Source: Papio anubis (lineage: Eukaryota > Chordata > Mammalia > Primates > Cercopithecidae). Taken from it: DNA of 64,000 nucleotides. The stretch's first letter is position 1. Every line of letters starts with the position of its first letter. Under the pieces are notes generated by a model. It was not told the DNA's origin. It made no database searches and was given only the letters and a program-made list of their open reading frames with translations. Location of the stretch: NCBI RefSeq assembly GCF_008728515.1, contig NC_044991.1:44534968-44598967 (forward strand), written 5' to 3'. A program made the translations under genes and the position numbers. Positions 58,734 through 64,000 of this stretch are shown in pieces.

Positions 58734-59485
58734 AAAAAACTGTACATGTCTTTAATGTGGGTCATACTGTACTGTAATTGTTTCCACCTAGTGGATGAAA
58801 ATGGTACTAAAAGAGTTTGAAAAATATATAAAACTTCCCTCACAGGTACTTCATGACTTACTTCCGTAATTTCTTACAATCACATCACATACTTGATGTA
58901 TATAGGTAGCTTATCTCAATAAATCCTACAAATTCTTCCTGTAAAGCAAAAACTCTTTGTTTTATAGATATAAGTTTTCATATTTACTGCCACCTTTGGA
59001 ATTCTCCAGGCCAACAACCTGGAATATTGCTAAGAACCAGGAAATAAGCCAGTCTCCTGGCAGCCAACAGGTGTCACAGTGTGCACACACTAGAGCCCTG
59101 TCAGACGGACAACTATAAAAGCAGAGAATAGTTGGATGCCTGGCACATGAAACTCAATGAAGATCTGTTAAAGGAACCAATAAAGCTCATGCATTTTATT
59201 CCAAAGGAGTCTTTCTCTCAGAACCTAGTTCCTCTTCCCTACCTTAATACACAAGTCCTAGAAATCTTTCAGTATGAATTCTAATCTTATAGTAAAACAG
59301 AAGAAATGACTCAAGAAAGTTCATTTTGGTCAAGGTGTTGAAATTGACAACTGACAGCAAATAAGAAAAGTGCTGGAAAATACACAAAACCAACCACAGC
59401 ATTCTTGGGGCTAGTCTGGGAACAAGCAATACAGTACAATTTGAGTTTATGATAATAACTGTGGGGTTATCAAGAAATGATTATT
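58734..59485. other. Intergenic, nothing recognised
   Basis: AT-rich, no feature recognised. Confidence 0.4.
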
Positions 59486-59792
59486 GGTCGGGCATGGTGG
59501 CTCACGCCTGTAATCCCAGCACTTTGGGAGGCCGAGGTGGGCGGATCACAAGGTCAAGAGATCGAGACCATGCTGGCGAACATGGTGAAACCCCGTCTCT
59601 ACTAAAAATACAAAAATTAGCCGGCATGGTGGCGCGCACCTGTAATCCCAGCTACTTGGGAAGCTGAGGCAGCAGAATCACTTGAACCCGGCAGACATAG
59701 AGGTTGTAGTGAGCCAAGATCATGCCACTGTACTCCAGTCTGGAAACAGAGTGAGACTCCATCTCAAAAAAAAAAAAAAAAAAAAAAAAAAA
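59486..59792 (+). mobile_element. Full-length Alu with ~27 bp A-tail
   Basis: Target duplication aagaaatgattat (about 59472 and 59791). The long pure A-tail suggests a relatively young insertion. Confidence 0.95.
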
Positions 59793-60484
59793 GAAATGAT
59801 TATCATATACCATTTAAGAACGTAACATATTTTTGAAAAATTTTTAATAAAGACTTTTTAAGTTTCATTGCTTAAAAGGATGGGCTCTTAATCATTTGGA
59901 AAATGTGGTTATTCAGAACAATCAGTTTCCTGAGGGCTCGGAACAATAAAAGCTTAATAGCATACTTTGAGCAGATTTCAACTAAAAAATAATTTCACTA
60001 GTGTTATACACACTAAAATAAATGTTTTCAGTACAGTCACTCACATTAAACAGTAAGGGTCCTCAATTAGCTGTGTTTTCTTTCCTTAATTTTTTTAAAC
60101 AAATGAAGTTTTTTATGGGATAGCCAGGGTAGAGTAATCCTTAGCTCCACCCCACCATCCACATATAACACCGTTGACATTAAATAAGCAAAAGTAATAT
60201 TCTTGCTTGGAAAATTCAAAATTTACAGGAAGTTTAAAAAGTGAAATGTACAAGTCTCCCTCCTAGTTTCTATACCCCCGACAGACATTCAAACACAACG
60301 ACACAGACACACCCGGTCCCTCAGTCTCCTTCCTCAGCAACAGCCACTTAACGCTTTGAGATGTGTTCTTCAAAAACAAGTATTAATCCACATAAACACA
60401 TGTCCTTTTGGAAATACAGAGTCCCAGAATTTACCCATTCCTCCATCATCAGTTTGCACTTTAAAACAGGGTTTTTGGTGGATT
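59793..60484. other. Intergenic or distal NDUFAF5 3' flank
   Basis: AT-rich, no repeat recognised. Confidence 0.35.
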
Positions 60485-60640
60485 TTTCTTAAGATGAGGT
60501 CTCCTCTTTTTCACAGACTGGAGTGCCATGGCACAGATAGCTCACTGCAGCCTTGAACTCCTAGGCTCAAGTGATCCTCCTGCCTCAGTTTCCCAAGCAG
60601 TTGGGACTACAGGCATGCACCATTGCACCTGGCTAGCACA
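60485..60640 (-). mobile_element. Alu monomer (old)
   Basis: One reverse arm (cagccttgaactcctaggct through tgcaccattgcacctggcta). Confidence 0.8.
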
Positions 60641-60649
60641 GAATGTTTT

Positions 60650-62100
60650 GTTTTTTGTTGTTGTTCTCTGTCTTCAAATTCTGAAAATTAAGCTAAAAAA
60701 AAAACAAAAAACAAAAAACAAAACACCAAATTCTACTCACAGGTTTACTTTGTGTTAAAATAAAACAAAAAAGCTACCAAGCGTATCCCAGTTTCAAATA
60801 TCGATGATTTTTCCAATTGAAGAGAGTAATTTCTTTTTCTCCTACAAATCTTGGTTTTTAACTATAACTTAATCTTTCAAAGGGCAAGTCTGTCATATAA
60901 TATTAGTTCAAAATTTAACTGAATATCTACTATGAACAAAGCACCATGTGCTATGTACAGGCTAAGACACAGCCCCGACACATGGAGAGCTTGCTGCTAA
61001 TACCATAAAGGAGGGAAGGCAGGCAGAAGAGAGAGAGACTGAGAGGAGACAGAAGGAAATGCTATCATAGATCACTGAAGGCTGAAGATGAGGCTGGGGC
61101 AGCACCCAGGTTAAATGGAAAAGACAGCAAACAGCTAATTGGAAACAACACACCTAGCGCTCACTCCTGCTTGCTTCTCAGCCTTCTCCCTGCTTCCTGT
61201 ACATTCTTCCCACCTATCTTAAGCTGTCTGAGCTTGATTATCTCCACATGATTTTGAACCCTCCTCGACAACAACAGGACTGTGAACTTAGATTAAGACA
61301 ATAGTGCTTAAGCCCAGAAAATACAAAGGAAAGCCTAACAATAAACTGATGACTGTGCAGAGACTTTTACATGTGATTCTGCTTCTGTAATTCTTTAAAA
61401 TGTTTTCTTCTTCCCTAAGGTAGGGTGGGGTGTAAAACCATGGTGGTCCCACCCACACCATGGAGGTAAAAAAGAAATAAGGTTAAATTCAGATGCTTTA
61501 AAAAGAGCTGAGGAGGGATTTAATAAAGATACATGCTCTTCTAAATTCTAAAACCACATAACTCTGGAGAAGGTGCATATTCATCTGTTCCTCTTCAAGG
61601 CAAAGAAAACAGTATGACAAATACAACTTTGGCTTAAGTACCCTACAATAGTGATTATAAAAAGTCTATGTTTTTCAATCTAAATGAGCCAGAACTCTAA
61701 AGAACCGACCAACTTGTTCCTCCTCTCATCTCCATGGCTGTGGTCCTTTCGCAGAAGTAACAAAAGATCAAAGCAGGAGAAAAAGGTACAAAAGGTCAGC
61801 ATGAGTAATATTTTCCCAGGAATTTACATATGTGAACATTATTTGCAAATATTTTAGGGAAATATTTTCTTTGCTTTTAGGCTCAATCTGCAAAGACACT
61901 CAGCAGTATCCTTATGAAAACAGAAACAATATGAAACTGAAAAGGTTACTATAGATGTGATATCAGGTTTTCCTAATTATATGAAAAGTCTATTACTAAA
62001 TAGCTTAGAGTGCTTCTTGCTTCAAAATGTAATAATTTTAGATGTGAAAACTATCCATTTCTGATGAAAATTCTGGACAACATTGACATTGAATAAATAT
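60650..62100 (-). promoter_or_regulatory. NDUFAF5: NDUFAF5 3' UTR region, end not defined
   Basis: Non-coding sequence 3' of the NDUFAF5 stop. A minus-strand ATTAAA at 61524-61519 is a possible poly(A) signal. An AATAAA that overlaps the stop codon is too close to be useful. A short L2 relic lies at about 60915-61000. I see no gene on the + strand here. Confidence 0.45.
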
Positions 62101-62193
62101 TTATTGTGATTTTTTCCCCTGTGGCATAAGGTTGTTTATTTTTCCTAGTTCTCCAAATGACACAGTTGCAGAACCTCTTTCAGCTGGTCTTGC
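62101..62193 (-). CDS. NDUFAF5: NDUFAF5 terminal coding exon, stop TAA
   Basis: A 93 nt exon after acceptor ttttcag, with 30 codons and TAA at 62103-62101. It reads [18 protein letters not shown], then [12 protein letters not shown]. The intron to the previous exon is only 156 bases. Confidence 0.95.
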   Translation of the reverse strand, partial: ARPAERGSATVSFGELGKINNLMPQGKKSQ

Positions 62194-62843
62194 CTGAAAA
62201 TAATAAAGATTAAAGACATCAGAAATAGATAATACACAGTCCCAATTAAAGCCATTAATGCTGTCTTATATTACCCCTTCCCCCCAGTTAGTAAACAATA
62301 ATCTGAACATGAACCCACTAAGAAAAGTGATCCACCTTAATAATGTTACCTGTGACTCATGGTATTTCCATCCTATCATGTAATAGATCTGATATGTGGC
62401 AGGTACTGAACCATCCTCATTTCTGTACATTTCTAAAAAGACAATAATGGTTAAAGTCTGAAAAAATGCAAGTAGGAAAAAATTTCTCCTCAATAAAGGT
62501 CATGTTCTTCAAAAAGAAATGGGTATAGGATATTCGTAAGATTCTGAGAACAACTTACATGAAAAATTATTAATACTGAGGGTAAGGAAATCGTAAAGGC
62601 TGTCTGGAAAAAGCCACAGGATCTGTGTTTTGAGAGGAAGGACATGAAGTCTGAGGGAGCCTTAATGGGAATGGAAAATACATTGGCAATGTGAAAGGAA
62701 TCAACATGATACAGCACAAGTGCCGTGGTGAGGCAGGTGAAAGAGTGGTCATCCCTTACCTCTGTACACGGCTGCAGCTGCCAGCATTGTGTCTCGATGC
62801 AGCAGGGCTTTTCTATTCCAAGAACAGTTACTCTCACCCATAC
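62101..62843 (-). CDS. NDUFAF5: NDUFAF5, last three coding exons (C-terminal 86-87 residues)
   Basis: Three - strand exons, 62843-62760, 62432-62350 and 62193-62101, join in frame with GT-AG introns and end in TAA. The product reads [18 protein letters not shown]..., then [19 protein letters not shown]..., then [18 protein letters not shown]..., ending GKKSQ. I recognise this as the C-terminus of NDUFAF5. From family knowledge, NDUFAF5 is a mitochondrial matrix protein with a methyltransferase-like fold that modifies an arginine of NDUFS7 early in complex I assembly. The methyltransferase core and the mitochondrial presequence lie beyond the right edge. The gene converges on SEL1L2, as in human 20p12.1. 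Confidence 0.94.
62350..62432 (-). CDS. NDUFAF5: NDUFAF5 penultimate exon
   Basis: An 83 nt exon between acceptor tctttttag and donor gtaaca. With the carried-in G it gives 28 codons, [19 protein letters not shown] and on to KYHESQ, and ends in phase 0. Open frame extending past both exon edges is intronic. Confidence 0.95.
62760..62843 (-). CDS. NDUFAF5: NDUFAF5 third-from-last exon
   Basis: An 84 nt exon that uses GT from its own start to complete a Gly codon begun in the previous exon (outside the window). It encodes [17 protein letters not shown] and on to MLAAAAVYR, and ends in G of a split Glu codon before donor gtaagg. Its acceptor is tatttttag. Confidence 0.93.
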
Positions 62844-64000
62844 CTAAAAATACACTACAGGTAGTTTGAGATAATACAGCAAATGCCCTGAACAGCTCAA
62901 CACCACAGACTTAATCCCATCTCATCTACCTGTCCTCATTCTCTAAGGGTCATGTAAACCTAAATCTCATTTCACTTTCAGATTATAGCTAGGCTTCTTA
63001 GTGACTCCAAAGCGAAACTACTTGAAACTTTTTGAATATTAAGACAGGCAAGTGACATTTCAGGAGGCAGCCCCACAATGCTTTACTTGCCAGCAATGGT
63101 GTAAAGTAAGCCCGCTGGGCAAAACCCAAGTGACTGTCACCCCAGGTGAGTTGTCAGTAGTTGGTGAGAACTTTACCAAGCATGTCATATCTCATGCTCC
63201 TTTCAGCCGCTCTTTGGAGGAAGACAGGTCAGTGCCACAATGCCTCACTCCTAAGCCATAATGTAAGTATGATTGCGAAACTTGGAAGATGGCTTTGAAA
63301 CTCATTAGATAGTTACCAAAGCTACTATATGTTCTCAGATTTACAATATTTTACTAATTTTTACTAATCTCACATTAGGAAATAATTATGTGCATTCTTT
63401 TAGAGGCACTTCTCTTAATGTTTTAAAATTTTTAGACTTCTTTCCTTCAAGTTGATGGTGAAAAACTAGGTTAAGCATTATTCTATTGTTCATTTAAGAT
63501 TAATGTTGTATATTTGATTTTTCTTTATACAAATACTTAAATTTACTCTGAGCACATTTTAAGCCATTCTACAAAATTAAAAGAATTTCAGAAATAAAAA
63601 TCCTTCATGTGTTCTCTATATTAAACTTTACTACATGATCAAATGTTATCTTAGTTTTGTTTTTCTACTTTCACTAATCATGAAATGAATAAACTTACCA
63701 ATATCAGTATTCTTTCAGTTTAAAAATAGTAATCTACCACATTTTCAATAGTCTTATTAAAAACAATCAACAAATTAGCTGCACCTAAACCTTTTTCTTC
63801 TCTTCAATCTCAAACGATTTCTACTATTCCCTAAAATAATGAATCCCTGCTACTAAAATCCTCTAAGTGCAAGAGCCCCAATTCATGAAGAACGACAGAC
63901 ACAAACTAGTAGGTTAATTATCATCAAAAAAAAAGGTGGACCATATTCTTGGTGTCGTGAAGCAGCTGGATGACCTCGTGACAATCATCCGTGGTCTTCA
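62844..64000 (-). other. NDUFAF5 intron, nothing firm recognised
   Basis: Intron upstream of the third-from-last exon. I looked for the preceding NDUFAF5 exon and did not find it. The last 70 bases are locally richer in CpG than the rest. Confidence 0.5.

Noticed and set aside
62266..62493. Single 75-codon - strand frame at NDUFAF5
   Set aside because: Intron read-through on both sides of the 83 nt exon 62350-62432.

Overview
The window is nuclear DNA from a primate. It holds about 42 Alu copies of several ages, MIR, L2 and L1M relics, MaLR-type LTRs (MST/THE1 and MLT1) and a solo LTR of the HERV-H LTR7 group. That mix points to a monkey or ape, human included. I cannot fix the species. A few coding positions differ from the human NDUFAF5 and SEL1L2 sequences as I remember them, and two stretches look like low-quality assembly, so a draft non-human primate genome is possible.

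There are two protein genes, both partial and facing each other tail to tail. On the + strand, ten coding exons between 1571 and 29560 encode the C-terminal 369 residues of a Sel1-repeat membrane protein, which I call SEL1L2. All ten exons have AG/GT boundaries, compatible phases and an open frame, and they end in a transmembrane segment, a stop codon and a nearby AATAAA. On the - strand, three exons between 62101 and 62843 encode the C-terminus of NDUFAF5, a mitochondrial complex I assembly factor. The SEL1L2 / NDUFAF5 neighbourhood matches human 20p12.1.

Layout: 1-29.9 kb is the 3' half of SEL1L2 with repeat-filled introns. 29.9-60 kb is the convergent intergenic space. It is made largely of Alus, MLT1 and other LTRs, broken L1M copies, MIR/L2 and one LTR7 that split an Alu. 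60-64 kb is the 3' UTR region, last exons and an intron of NDUFAF5. I see no RNA gene, CpG island or promoter of a new gene.

The most unusual structure is a near-perfect inverted duplication: 166 bp arms with one mismatch, 667 bp apart, at 56685-56850 and 57518-57683. Other points are three composite Alus that each sit inside a single target-site duplication, two indel- or homopolymer-damaged Alus that look like sequence errors, an internally duplicated MLT1 LTR, a CpG-rich minisatellite, and a NAGNAG acceptor at the last SEL1L2 exon. I found no convincing undescribed biological system.
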